From JANQEA01 sp964582285 (GTDB taxonomy: Bacteria; Bipolaricaulota; Bipolaricaulia; UBA7950; UBA9294), in the NCBI GenBank assembly GCA_964582285.1, contig CAZORQ010000005.1, positions 1 to 64,000 of the forward strand: a stretch of 64,000 nt of DNA, read 5' to 3'. Positions within the stretch are counted from its first letter, which is position 1. Each line of letters opens with the position of its first letter. The notes under the pieces are model-generated. The model was not told where the DNA came from and did not search any database. It saw only the letters and a program-made list of their open reading frames with translations. Shown here piece after piece: positions 8,154-15,797 of the stretch. The position numbers and the translations under genes were made by a program.

Positions 8154-8974
8154 GGCTGCCGACACACAGACTAGGCACCGGAGATCTTGTCTGTACGGCA
8201 ATCCGCTCGGCACAGCAAGCGCCGAAGATCCGCGTATGCGATCTCCTGCTCCCCCCCCATGGCGATGAGGCCAAACGACCGCCTGCCGAAGCCTCGACAT
8301 GGGTCCATGGCGCCCACAGTTGTCTCCTGGTCGAGTTCGGCGGACGACACATCCTGATCGATGGCGGTCTGGACAGCTCGACAGTACGGACGGGATTGGC
8401 TGAGATCGGCGTTGATGAATCGGACATCAGCCTGGTACTGGTCTCGCACGGAGATACCGACCACATTGGGGGATTGCTCGATCGACATCACGATCTCGTC
8501 TACTGCAATGCACGCTATGTCCTACATCGCGAACTCTGGTCTGCTTGGATCAGCGACGGCAAGCGCGGCGATCCTGAGCCATTCTACGAAGACAGCCAGC
8601 AAGAGATCGCATTGGCCTTGGCGGAGCAGATCGCCGACCGCACCGTTCTCGTTGGTGGGACCGAAGAGGTCGAGCCCGGGCTTCGCACCATCGCCGCTCC
8701 GGGACACCGCCCATCCCACATCGCCTTTGAACTTGGGTCGGGCACGCCACAGCTGCTGTACATGGGCGATGCATTGATCGCGCCGGTCTTCGTAGAGCAG
8801 CCTGAACGAGGCAGCGTGTTCGATTCCGACCCCGATCTCGGCATTCGCACTCGTGTGGGGTTGCTCCGCCGTGCCGCGCAGCGGGATACCGTCACGTACG
8901 TCCCGCACTTCCCATTTCCGGGGTTCGTTCGAGTCGTCTCTCAGGATGGGCACTTCGAGCAGCGACCTGTCTAG
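8150..8974 (+). CDS. MBL-fold metallohydrolase
   Basis: A 274-residue metallo-beta-lactamase-fold protein. The first metal motif reads SHGDTDHIGG (about residues 105-114), so it is HxDxDH rather than HxHxDH; this variant is also seen in ComEC-type MBL domains. Later ligands are APGHRPSH and MGDAL. The predicted TTG start at 8150 forms a TTGA overlap with the stop of the MTH1187-like gene. No signal peptide is seen. Substrate is unknown; lactonase-like or phosphodiester activity is possible. Confidence 0.8.
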   Translation: MRLPTHRLGTGDLVCTAIRSAQQAPKIRVCDLLLPPHGDEAKRPPAEASTWVHGAHSCLLVEFGGRHILIDGGLDSSTVRTGLAEIGVDESDISLVLVSHGDTDHIGGLLDRHHDLVYCNARYVLHRELWSAWISDGKRGDPEPFYEDSQQEIALALAEQIADRTVLVGGTEEVEPGLRTIAAPGHRPSHIAFELGSGTPQLLYMGDALIAPVFVEQPERGSVFDSDPDLGIRTRVGLLRRAAQRDTVTYVPHFPFPGFVRVVSQDGHFEQRPV

Positions 8975-9257
8975 TCCTTCTTCTGACACCGCCTGCCAGA
9001 ACCGCTCGTCGATCGCAGCGCTCATCATCCGGACACCGACCGCACATCCTACTCGGTCGTTGCCTCAGACAACTCGAAGATGAGATCCCCCCAGCTCTCC
9101 GACGAACTAGGGTGTGTAGGGAAGTCAATGCGAGGGTCGATACGCGCGTCACCGCTCATGAGATCTCGACTCTCCGCAAACGGCGCCACGCCTGTCGGGT
9201 TCCTCATCTGGGCGACCGTCTTTTGATCCCAACATCGAAACCGCGTAGAGTGGCAGC
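8975..9257. other. Intergenic stretch before adenosine deaminase
   Basis: Holds the add promoter at its right end. A 52-codon minus-strand frame at 9049-9207 looks compositionally protein-like but lacks an SD, a promoter and recognisable homology. Nothing else is seen. Confidence 0.5.
9223..9251 (+). promoter_or_regulatory. Promoter of add (leaderless)
   Basis: -35 TTGATC (9223-9228), 17-nt spacer, -10 TAGAGT (9246-9251). Only 6 nt separate the -10 from the ATG at 9258 and no SD exists, so transcription should start at or within 1-2 nt of the start codon. Confidence 0.5.
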
Positions 9258-10274
9258 ATGACGACCCGCTGGCTTCGTCGCATACCGAAGGTAGAGCTTC
9301 ACGTACACCTTGATGGATCGTTGCGGCTCGCGACATTCCTTTCCCTTGCGAAGAAGCTCCCCGCCGAGAAGCAGTTCCCTGCGTCTATGGATCTTCGCAA
9401 GGCCGTAGTCCCTCCATCCAAGGGCTCACTGGAAGGGTATCTCCAGTCGTTCCAGTACACTGTCGCCGTCATGCAAACCGCAACGGCTCTTGACCGCGTA
9501 GCGTATGAGCTTTGTGAGGATGCCGCCAAGGAGAACGTCGTCTACATCGAGATCCGCTTCAACCCGCTTCTCCACGCCGAAGAAGGTCTATCCCCAAGAG
9601 ATGTTGTCAAGGCTGCAGCCACCGGATGCGCTCGTGCGAAAGATGCACTGGGAATTGAAGCAGGCCTCCTTCTTTCCGCCCTACGAAACGAATCGACTGA
9701 GCGGTCTATGGAGGTTGCACAGCTTGCAGCCCAGTTCCGCGGCGCCGGCGTCGTCGGCTTCGATCTTGCCGGACCCGAGCGTGGCTTCTCGCCGACGGCT
9801 CACAAGGCTGCTGTCGAGCTCGCGCACGATGCAGGCGTTCCGGTAACTCTCCATGCCGGTGAAAGCTGTTGCCCCGAGCACATCAAGGAAGCGATCGACC
9901 TTGGAGCGTCTCGCATTGGACACGGGGTGCACCTGTTCAAGATCCCGGCACTTGAACAGCGGGTCGCTACGCTCCAGATTCCACTCGAAGTCTGTCCAAC
10001 AAGCAATCTCCAGGTATCGGGGTTCATGAACCGCTATGCCGATCACCCGATCAAGCGCTATCTCGACCTGGGGATTCCCATCACACTCAACACAGACAAC
10101 CGCTTGATGTCTCAAATCGATCTGACGCATGAGTTCGCAGCGATCGTGCGCACGTTCGATTTGGAACGGGAGGACGTCAAGCAAATAGTTCTTGCCGGAG
10201 TCGATGCGGCATTTACCTCCGATGCAACCAAGGCACAACTCCATCAACGGGTCGCGTCTTCCTTCGAGGACTAG
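9258..10274 (+). CDS. add: Adenosine deaminase
   Basis: A 338-residue cytosolic zinc enzyme of the amidohydrolase fold that converts adenosine to inosine in purine salvage. Zinc ligands and catalytic residues are in order: HVHLDGSLR near the N-terminus, LHAGE (catalytic Glu), RIGHGVHL, CPTSNLQ, and NTDNRLMS near residue 278. Length is normal for the family. Adenine deaminase cannot be fully excluded, since the two subgroups look alike. The gene stands alone and is probably translated from a leaderless mRNA. Confidence 0.9.
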   Translation: MTTRWLRRIPKVELHVHLDGSLRLATFLSLAKKLPAEKQFPASMDLRKAVVPPSKGSLEGYLQSFQYTVAVMQTATALDRVAYELCEDAAKENVVYIEIRFNPLLHAEEGLSPRDVVKAAATGCARAKDALGIEAGLLLSALRNESTERSMEVAQLAAQFRGAGVVGFDLAGPERGFSPTAHKAAVELAHDAGVPVTLHAGESCCPEHIKEAIDLGASRIGHGVHLFKIPALEQRVATLQIPLEVCPTSNLQVSGFMNRYADHPIKRYLDLGIPITLNTDNRLMSQIDLTHEFAAIVRTFDLEREDVKQIVLAGVDAAFTSDATKAQLHQRVASSFED

Positions 10275-10300
10275 ACATCCTCTCATGAAGCAACCTCTGC

Positions 10301-10963
10301 TCAAGGATTCGACGAACCGCCGCTGAACACCGGCACCCCATATGGGCAATCACTGGAGAAGGAATCGACAGCAACCGTCGCGTGGAAGATCCGGGTCGAG
10401 TACTCCTCCGCCCGAATCGAAAACTCAGCTCTCTCCCCTGGCTCCAAGTCGGCGATCTCCGCGATTCCATCGGTCAGTCTGACACCGTCCGCATCGTAGA
10501 ATTTCGCCTTCACGACCACGATGTCGAGTCGTTTGCTCGATCGGTTCTGAACAATGCCCGTTACCTGGGCCGGCCACCCGAGAGTCAGCAACCATCCTGG
10601 ATGGACAAAGGCCGCCATCGTGACGGAAACCTCCTTGGTTACCGTCCCTGAGACACCGCGATCGTCGCGAACTGTCAGCGTGATGCGGTACACCTTCTCC
10701 TCGTCGAATCGGTGGGTTGCATTCCAGGCCGTCTCAACAGGCGCTGTTCCGTCATCGAAGTCCCAACGGAGACCCTCAATCCAATGATCCGGAACCGTTG
10801 TCGACGTGGAGATGAACCAGTAGTCAAGAGCCCCGGCGGAACCGTCAGCACACCACGTGAAGTCGGCGATTGGGCGAGTCACCGGAGCAAAACAAGCTCC
10901 GAGGAACACCGTCCCCGCAAGGACGACAACACCACCGACTGATCGCATGACTGAGAATCTCAT
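10301..10963 (-). CDS. PKD-domain lipoprotein
   Basis: A 220-residue exported protein. The N-terminus has a hydrophobic segment and lipobox LGAC (Cys near residue 24), so it should be lipid-anchored. Residues about 45-115 form a PKD-like beta-sandwich (LRWDFDDGTAPVETAWNATH, then VYRITLTVRDDRG). The C-terminal half is a second beta-rich domain (PAQVTGIVQNRSSKRLDIVVVK), as seen in FxLYD-like domains. The ATG at 10963 overlaps the stop of the alkyltransferase-like gene by 4 nt. Function is unknown; it is probably a surface binding or structural protein. Confidence 0.72.
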   Translation of the reverse strand: MRFSVMRSVGGVVVLAGTVFLGACFAPVTRPIADFTWCADGSAGALDYWFISTSTTVPDHWIEGLRWDFDDGTAPVETAWNATHRFDEEKVYRITLTVRDDRGVSGTVTKEVSVTMAAFVHPGWLLTLGWPAQVTGIVQNRSSKRLDIVVVKAKFYDADGVRLTDGIAEIADLEPGERAEFSIRAEEYSTRIFHATVAVDSFSSDCPYGVPVFSGGSSNP

Positions 10964-11286
10964 CCGAAGAGCATCTCCTGTTCGTCGTCCTGCCATCTAT
11001 GCTCTCGAAGGTCGATCCGTCCATTTTCGTCAAAGGCAATGCCCTCGGCCTCTAAGCGAGCAACTTGCTCTCCACCGATGCTTGACTCTCCCTTGGCGTT
11101 CACGACGCGATGCCATGGCACATCTGGACGCGGCGCTCCGCGTCCGAGAGCCGCCATCGCGTAGCCTACCTGCCGTGCACCGGCGGGGATGCCCGCAAGG
11201 CGGGCGACCTGACCGTACGTCGCTACATGGCCCTCTGGGATTCGACACACAATCTCGTAGATCCGATCGTAGAGTCCTTCTGCCAT
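10960..11286 (-). CDS. Alkyltransferase-like protein (ATL), MGMT fold with Trp for catalytic Cys
   Basis: A 108-residue DNA-binding domain of the O6-alkylguanine-DNA alkyltransferase family. Recognition features are GHVATYGQVARLAGIP, the Arg finger area GARQVGYAM and the VPWHRVVNAKG motif. In MGMT the motif is PCHRV with the acceptor cysteine. Here it is PWHRV, so it cannot dealkylate and is instead an ATL, a group that flags O6-alkylguanine for nucleotide excision repair. The start at 11286 has AGGAGG 8 nt upstream. It is followed without a gap by the PKD lipoprotein, an odd operon partner. Confidence 0.88.
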   Translation of the reverse strand: MAEGLYDRIYEIVCRIPEGHVATYGQVARLAGIPAGARQVGYAMAALGRGAPRPDVPWHRVVNAKGESSIGGEQVARLEAEGIAFDENGRIDLREHRWQDDEQEMLFG

Positions 11287-11443
11287 ATGCTTTCCTCCTG
11301 CGGCCAACCGTGCAGAGCGTAGCGACCAGACTCGCTCGTGGCAACCAGGTGCCGTCCGATACCGCATCGGTCGACCTGCGAGTACAATCCCTCGTCAGTT
11401 GCATCCAACGGAGATCAAGGATCCATCACGCGAAGGAGGCATC

Positions 11444-12340
11444 ATGCTAAGAACAAACGAAGATCGAGTCGTCGAATTCCTGTTGCAGTGCAAACCCGGA
11501 CCACCACGAACACGGGCACGCTGGGGCGTCGATCACCAAGGCTCGCCATTCATCCTGCCGTCGATTGGGGGAATCAGTGTCAACGTGGCTGTCGGTGACG
11601 CCGCGTTCGGCTGGGCAGGAGATCATGTCGAACCGAGTGTCAGCTGCACGGCGAACACGAAGAAGCCGTACGAGCATCCGAACGTTTCTCTTCAGCTCTA
11701 TGCCTGCGCGGGCAACGCGGCGCGAGTCGTTTCCGGCGAGGCAAAGAACAGCACCGGCTACGTTATCGGTCATCATGGTGGCTCGGAGCACGTGATCGTG
11801 GAGCTTCCTCGCTCGGTGAAGGAGAAGCTCACCTACGACGACAAGATCATCATCCGCGGTCGCGGACAGGGGTTGCGCCTGGTGGATTATCCCGACGTTT
11901 CGCTGTTCAATCTTGACCCCGATGTGCTGCAGAAGCTGCGCATCGATGAGGTTGACGGGAAGCTCCGCGTGCCTGTCACGACGCTCGTTCCCGCGGCGTG
12001 CATGGGTTCCGGTGTCGGCGCCACACAGCCAGGCACCGGCGACTACGATATCATGACCAGCGATCCTGAAACCGTCGCCGACTACAAGCTGGACAAGATC
12101 CGCTTCGGTGATTTCGTCGCGTTGATCGATCATGATAACCGCTACGGGCGGACGTACCGCAAGGGAGCGATCACCATTGGGATCGTTGTTCACAGCGACT
12201 GCCTTTTGGCCGGCCACGGCCCCGGCGTCACGACGTTGATGACCTGTGCTACACCGATGATCGAGCCGGTCATCGATCCGCGGGCGAACATCGCCGATCT
12301 GCTGGGGCATGGAACCGAAGCGCCCCCGGCAGAGGATTAG
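11444..12340 (+). CDS. DUF4438 domain protein
   Basis: A 298-residue soluble protein matching the DUF4438 family known mainly from Thermotogales and anaerobic bacteria; function is unknown. Conserved-looking segments are NVAVGDAAFGWAGDHVEPSV near residue 45, TGYVIGHHGGSEHVIVELP near residue 105, VPAACMGSGVGA near residue 185 and GDFVALIDHDNRYGRTY near residue 225. No signal peptide is present. The start at 11444 is set by GAAGGAGG 6-7 nt upstream. It is monocistronic, ending at a hairpin before the convergent XRE gene. Confidence 0.75.
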   Translation: MLRTNEDRVVEFLLQCKPGPPRTRARWGVDHQGSPFILPSIGGISVNVAVGDAAFGWAGDHVEPSVSCTANTKKPYEHPNVSLQLYACAGNAARVVSGEAKNSTGYVIGHHGGSEHVIVELPRSVKEKLTYDDKIIIRGRGQGLRLVDYPDVSLFNLDPDVLQKLRIDEVDGKLRVPVTTLVPAACMGSGVGATQPGTGDYDIMTSDPETVADYKLDKIRFGDFVALIDHDNRYGRTYRKGAITIGIVVHSDCLLAGHGPGVTTLMTCATPMIEPVIDPRANIADLLGHGTEAPPAED

Positions 12341-12375
12341 GCACCCCACTCTGAAGCTACATTGCCATCACCGCG

Positions 12376-12407
12376 GAACCCGGTGCATCCTGAGGGACAC
12401 CGGGTTC
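12376..12407. terminator. Bidirectional hairpin between DUF4438 and XRE genes
   Basis: A perfect 10-bp inverted repeat, GAACCCGGTG (12376-12385) and CACCGGGTTC (12398-12407), with a 12-nt loop in the gap between two convergent genes. No T-run follows on either strand, so it would be a non-canonical terminator or mRNA 3' stabiliser. Confidence 0.45.
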
Positions 12408-12444
12408 TGTGCTCCGTCGTCGCACGCTGGAGCTTCGGCCATGC

Positions 12445-12672
12445 CTACCGCGTGTCCTGGACCTCGAACAGCCGCTCGAACGATCGGCCCACAGCAGCGG
12501 CAATCTTGTGCGCCGTCTTGACGCTGGTCCCCGCGCCATTCTCGATCGATGAGAGCATCGGACGAGAGATGCCAACTGCTTTGGCGAGCTCCGCCGACGT
12601 GAATCCGGCGACAATCCGTGCTTTGCGCACGGCATCCTGAACTGAGACAATGCGGTAGTACTTGCGCGGCAT
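12445..12672 (-). CDS. XRE-family helix-turn-helix regulator
   Basis: A 75-residue single-domain DNA-binding protein. The Cro/C1-type HTH spans about residues 12-67: DAVRKARIVAGFTSAELAKA, then GISRPMLSSIENG (recognition helix), then a third helix. The start at 12672 is preferred over 12705 because a GGTGG SD lies 7 nt upstream and a TATACT -10-like box lies at 12685-12690, inside the longer frame. The A/T-rich region with repeated AGATAGATAGA at about 12735-12765 is a plausible operator. It lies divergent to the promoter of the putative RNA at 12.8 kb, which it may control; this is inference. Confidence 0.82.
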   Translation of the reverse strand: MPRKYYRIVSVQDAVRKARIVAGFTSAELAKAVGISRPMLSSIENGAGTSVKTAHKIAAAVGRSFERLFEVQDTR

Positions 12673-12778
12673 GATATGACCACCAGTATACAAGGAGTTG
12701 TCCATACCCTTCTTTGCCGCACCACCGACTTCTAAGAGACATATAGACGCAGATAGATAGACCTAGATCACCTAAAAC

Positions 12779-12807
12779 TTGACAAACCGTTAACACTGTG
12801 CTAGGGT
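12779..12807 (+). promoter_or_regulatory. Consensus-like promoter for a putative RNA
   Basis: -35 TTGACA (perfect consensus, 12779-12784), 17-nt spacer, -10 TAGGGT (12802-12807). It is one of the best -35 boxes in the window, yet no plus-strand coding region follows. The expected start is about 12814. Confidence 0.6.
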
Positions 12808-12813
12808 AGTGCG

Positions 12814-12920
12814 GTTTCCATCGGCGCCCCGGCTCGGGTAGGAACCAGCGAAACAACGTGCGACCACCGGGTGGTGCCTAAGGTTTGAGGGGGAACTCAG
12901 CCTACGATCCGGGGCGCTCT
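12814..12920 (+). ncRNA. Putative structured small RNA, unknown family
   Basis: Directly after the promoter, the segment folds on long-range complementarity. GCGCCCCGG (12824-12832) pairs with CCGGGGCGC (12909-12917). GTAGG (12838-12842) pairs with CCTAC (12901-12905). AACC (12843-12846) pairs with GGTT (12882-12885). An apical hairpin ACCAC-CGG-GTGGT spans 12863-12875. The layered helices support an RNA of about 100 nt. It does not match SRP RNA (no GGAAG loop motif), tmRNA, RNase P or a tRNA T-arm that I can see. The 3' arm overlaps the end of the convergent GNAT gene. The 3' side has a mixed T-rich tail, a weak terminator. Confidence 0.4.
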
Positions 12921-13468
12921 TGCTTTGCCTTTGAGACTGTCCGCGAGTCACGGAGTGGAATCCAGTACCTTCGAACGCTGTGCTTCTCAGGCTCGTAGTA
13001 CGATTCATCTTCGAGGATCCCGCCGCATTTCTCGATGACACGCGCGGATGCAGCGCTCGCAGAATGGCATGTGACAAGCAACCGATCGATTCCAAGCTCG
13101 CTTCGCAGAACGTACTCCTTCACCAAATCCAGTAGGCATGCCGCATACCCCTTGCAGCGTTCAGACGGGCGAACACTGAATCCAACATGCCCGCCGAAGC
13201 GGGTCAGATGATCCGTCAGTCGATGTCGAAGATTGGCTACGCCGAGGATGTGTCCCTCGTGAACGAGGAACAGCGTCGACCCGGGAACCCACCCTTCCGC
13301 AAGACCTTCACCACGAGATTGCCTGGCGAATGCCTCGACGATCTCTGCATGCGACCAGGTGGGATCCGCGAAGTACGCTGGGATATCTGTCTCATCGGCT
13401 GCAGCAAAGTCGGCGAGAAACTCGCACAGCGCGGTTTCATGCTCCAATCTCAGTTGAGCAAGTTCCAT
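12902..13468 (-). CDS. GNAT-family N-acetyltransferase
   Basis: A 188-residue acetyltransferase of the GNAT fold. The acetyl-CoA site is visible as VGFSVRPSERCKGYAACLL (about residues 96-114, the Q/RxxGxG/A loop region). Strand beta5 follows (IDRLLVTCHSASAASARVIEKCGG), with the last segment typical of RimJ/GNAT members. Substrate is unknown. The start has AAGGAAGG upstream. It converges on the putative RNA at 12.8 kb, sharing about 20 bp of 3' sequence. Confidence 0.85.
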   Translation of the reverse strand: MELAQLRLEHETALCEFLADFAAADETDIPAYFADPTWSHAEIVEAFARQSRGEGLAEGWVPGSTLFLVHEGHILGVANLRHRLTDHLTRFGGHVGFSVRPSERCKGYAACLLDLVKEYVLRSELGIDRLLVTCHSASAASARVIEKCGGILEDESYYEPEKHSVRRYWIPLRDSRTVSKAKQERPGS

Positions 13469-13568
13469 CCGTTTCCTTCCTTCACGCGTCGTTGCAGATC
13501 GTTTCGATTGACAGCATCACATGTCCGGGCCCCTCTTTTGCTCTGTCTCCTCTCTGGCTACGCCTTGG

Positions 13569-15062
13569 CTACCCGCTTGTATCCGGTGACGTAAACGTGT
13601 CCCAGAACAGGTCGCAGTGCTCCCACCAGTCGCTGTGGGCGACGTCCCGGGCATACCCCTTGAGCACCCGATAGCTGAATGCGGGCGTTGGTGCAGGGAG
13701 CGGGTCGTGTCGCGCCGATCGGTGGAGGAACCATAGAAACTCGAGGCAAGGCGCGCCTTCGTGCTGCTCGATGATCTCCTCGAGGTTACCGGCAACAGCG
13801 TGATGCGCTCGATCGTAGCGCGCAAGATACTCGATCGCCGTGAGAAGGTACTCGGCCCTCTCCTCGGTCAGAAGGTAGTCGGCCGGAGCACTGAGCCCTT
13901 CGAGGAAGGCCGCGTTGTCCGCTCCCGACGCTCGCATGGCTCGGTTCATCGGCACGTATTCCCGCCCGTATTCGACAGCCCGGGTCGTGATCGGATCATC
14001 TGCAAGCAATCGATCCGTCATTGCTAGAAAACTGCTGGTCCACTCCCCCCCCACGTCGTTCGGATTCGGGTCTGAGTCCGGGTCGGTGTCACCGTACGAC
14101 GGCTCGTCAGCAGCCGCCGCAGTCCAGACGCGGTTGATGTTGCTGTGCGCAGAGAGATCGGGCAGGAAGCTCCCGCCGTATCCCGCCTCGAGAAGAACGT
14201 ACACGCGGCTCGGAACGTAGGTCTCTCCCGGCGTGGTGAGCATCCGCGCGAGCTCGGTGCTCGACAGTCGTTCGCCGCCAATCCACAGCGAGCCGGGCGA
14301 CGAATGGCAGGTGATGTAGACATAAAGCCGATCACAGCAATGGTAGAGCGGGATCTCAGTGAACAACCGCACCACGAATGCTTCCAGAGCCTCTGGGGAC
14401 GCTTCCCCAGGCTCAAGAACGCTGACTCGCATACCAAGGCCGTTGAGGGCCGCGCAAACGCCTCGTGCATCTGCTTCGAAGCCTCTTTGCCCAGGTTGCC
14501 CGTGCGACCATCCGTTGATGACCAGTGCCCAGTCGAAGTAGTCAGATCCTGGACGCTCGGGCTCGCAGTCCGGCAGGGCGTTCCCCCTCGGCATTCCATC
14601 CGGCAGTGAGAACGCCATCCAGTTCTCCTGATCCCAGTACTCGGAACTGTCAACCCACAGAGAGATCCCGTTGAGAACCGGCCACCACTGCTCGCCGTGA
14701 ACCGAGAAGCTACCGTCGTTCACATCGATGAGCACAAACAGCGTGTCGTGGGCATAGCGCGCGTACGGCTGGAGGTCGATCCACATGAGCCATACTGTCC
14801 GCTCTACGTCGTAGGGAACAAGCCATGGGAGGCTGTCCACGGACTCCGGGATAGGCGTCGGCGCGTACGGTGCAAGCTGGTCACTCTTGCCAATCGGCGT
14901 CGGATGAAGGAACGCAATGTAGTGCGACGAGATCGACAGCTCCGGAATGATCTGCGATACGACGAGTTCCTCAATCTCGCCCACATCGAGCGCCAGACCA
15001 GCCTCACCCATTGTCAGGACAAGAAGAGCAGCCATGGCCCACACAATGCGTTGTCCATTCAT
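13569..15062 (-). CDS. Secreted caspase-fold (clan CD peptidase-like) protein, catalytic Cys missing
   Basis: A 497-residue protein with a signal peptide (cleavage near residue 24, GLALD). Residues about 178-330 resemble the legumain/gingipain/caspase fold: WALVINGWSHG (strand 1), ADARGVCAALNGLGM (helix 1), LYVYITCHSSPGSLWIG (the His strand, His253), LSSTELARML, then VYVLLEAGYGGSF, where the catalytic ACxSG cysteine is replaced by Gly294. It looks like a non-catalytic member of a C13-like family, or one using another nucleophile. The start at 15062 has GAAGGAG 9 nt upstream; the longer frame lacks support. It is the last gene of a four-gene exported-protein cluster. Confidence 0.65.
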   Translation of the reverse strand: MNGQRIVWAMAALLVLTMGEAGLALDVGEIEELVVSQIIPELSISSHYIAFLHPTPIGKSDQLAPYAPTPIPESVDSLPWLVPYDVERTVWLMWIDLQPYARYAHDTLFVLIDVNDGSFSVHGEQWWPVLNGISLWVDSSEYWDQENWMAFSLPDGMPRGNALPDCEPERPGSDYFDWALVINGWSHGQPGQRGFEADARGVCAALNGLGMRVSVLEPGEASPEALEAFVVRLFTEIPLYHCCDRLYVYITCHSSPGSLWIGGERLSSTELARMLTTPGETYVPSRVYVLLEAGYGGSFLPDLSAHSNINRVWTAAAADEPSYGDTDPDSDPNPNDVGGEWTSSFLAMTDRLLADDPITTRAVEYGREYVPMNRAMRASGADNAAFLEGLSAPADYLLTEERAEYLLTAIEYLARYDRAHHAVAGNLEEIIEQHEGAPCLEFLWFLHRSARHDPLPAPTPAFSYRVLKGYARDVAHSDWWEHCDLFWDTFTSPDTSG

Positions 15063-15359
15063 AGTGCACGCTCCTTCACGCGGGACTGCAGCGGCAGGGG
15101 GAAAAGTGCCACCTCCGAGCCATCGTCTGTGCTGCGAGTCGTGTTTCGCACGTCGCGCCACGCATCGATCATCTACTGCACACCGAGTCGAGCGGTAGTT
15201 CTCGTATTGCACACGCCACCACATCGCCACTGAGTCTTGCCGCTTTCCCACGATTGGCTCCGTGCCGCCCCATCGCAGGAAGGCGTAGCATACATCACTC
15301 CTGCCACGGAAACCTGCAAGACAAGCCTCCCTCGCTGTACCATCCTGCGGAGAACTCCG
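15063..15359. other. Gap between two exported-protein genes
   Basis: About 297 bp without a supported gene. It begins with the SD of the caspase-fold gene. A perfect palindrome GCGGAGAACTCCGC at 15347-15360 abuts the stop of the upstream small gene and could be a weak terminator. No clear promoter was found. Confidence 0.5.
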
Positions 15360-15707
15360 CTACGGGCAGCCGCTACAGGTTTTCAGATCCTGGACCATCG
15401 TCTCGATGACATTGAGTTGGAACTTCAGGTCTTCGAGCGTCCATTCCTCCGCTTCAAAGAAACCGTACTGCTCTTGAAGCATCCGCTCCGCAACGGAGTG
15501 AATCAGATCGACCTCCGCATCGATATCCATAATCCACCCTTCCAGCACGTCCAAGCGGTTCTTTCCATCCTCTGTTGTCAGCAATCTGTACAGATCCTCA
15601 ATCGTGATTTGCTCTGTCGATGCATCCTGTTGAGCGAGCACCAGAAGAACTCCGATCATTGCCACGGCAATCACTGCTAGGACAAGCCACGCAACACGTC
15701 TTTTCAT
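15360..15707 (-). CDS. Small membrane-anchored or secreted hypothetical protein
   Basis: A 115-residue protein of no family I recognise. A basic start is followed by one hydrophobic segment (VAWLVLAVIAVAMIGVLLVL, residues 5-24) that is a signal anchor or uncleaved signal peptide. The rest is acidic, Leu/Glu-rich and predicted helical (residues about 30-108), compatible with a coiled coil, and it ends in CSGCP. The start at 15707 follows a weak AGGTG SD. It lies 90 bp after the OM-like protein gene and probably belongs to the same exported set. Confidence 0.6.
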   Translation of the reverse strand: MKRRVAWLVLAVIAVAMIGVLLVLAQQDASTEQITIEDLYRLLTTEDGKNRLDVLEGWIMDIDAEVDLIHSVAERMLQEQYGFFEAEEWTLEDLKFQLNVIETMVQDLKTCSGCP

Positions 15708-15797
15708 CGTCTTGCACCTCCACTTCGTTTTCCCTGTCGATCCGATGGCTAGACCGACGCGCGGATACATTCCTGCTTGCCGCAGCGTACACGTGGA

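Noticed and set aside
9049..9207. 52-codon minus-strand frame with protein-like composition
   Set aside because: No SD, no promoter and no recognisable homology. It lies opposite the region leading to the add promoter. Kept only as a note.
10960..11286. Annotation as active methylated-DNA-protein cysteine methyltransferase
   Set aside because: The acceptor cysteine in PCHRV is Trp here, so the alkyltransferase-like call fits better.
12814..12920. Bacterial SRP (4.5S) RNA
   Set aside because: The size is similar and the segment is hairpin-like, but the conserved GGAAG tetraloop region and asymmetric loop are absent on both strands.
13569..15251. Longer 560-residue version of the caspase-fold protein
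   Set aside because: The first 63 codons lack an SD and precede a typical signal peptide that starts at the ATG at 15062 with a good SD.
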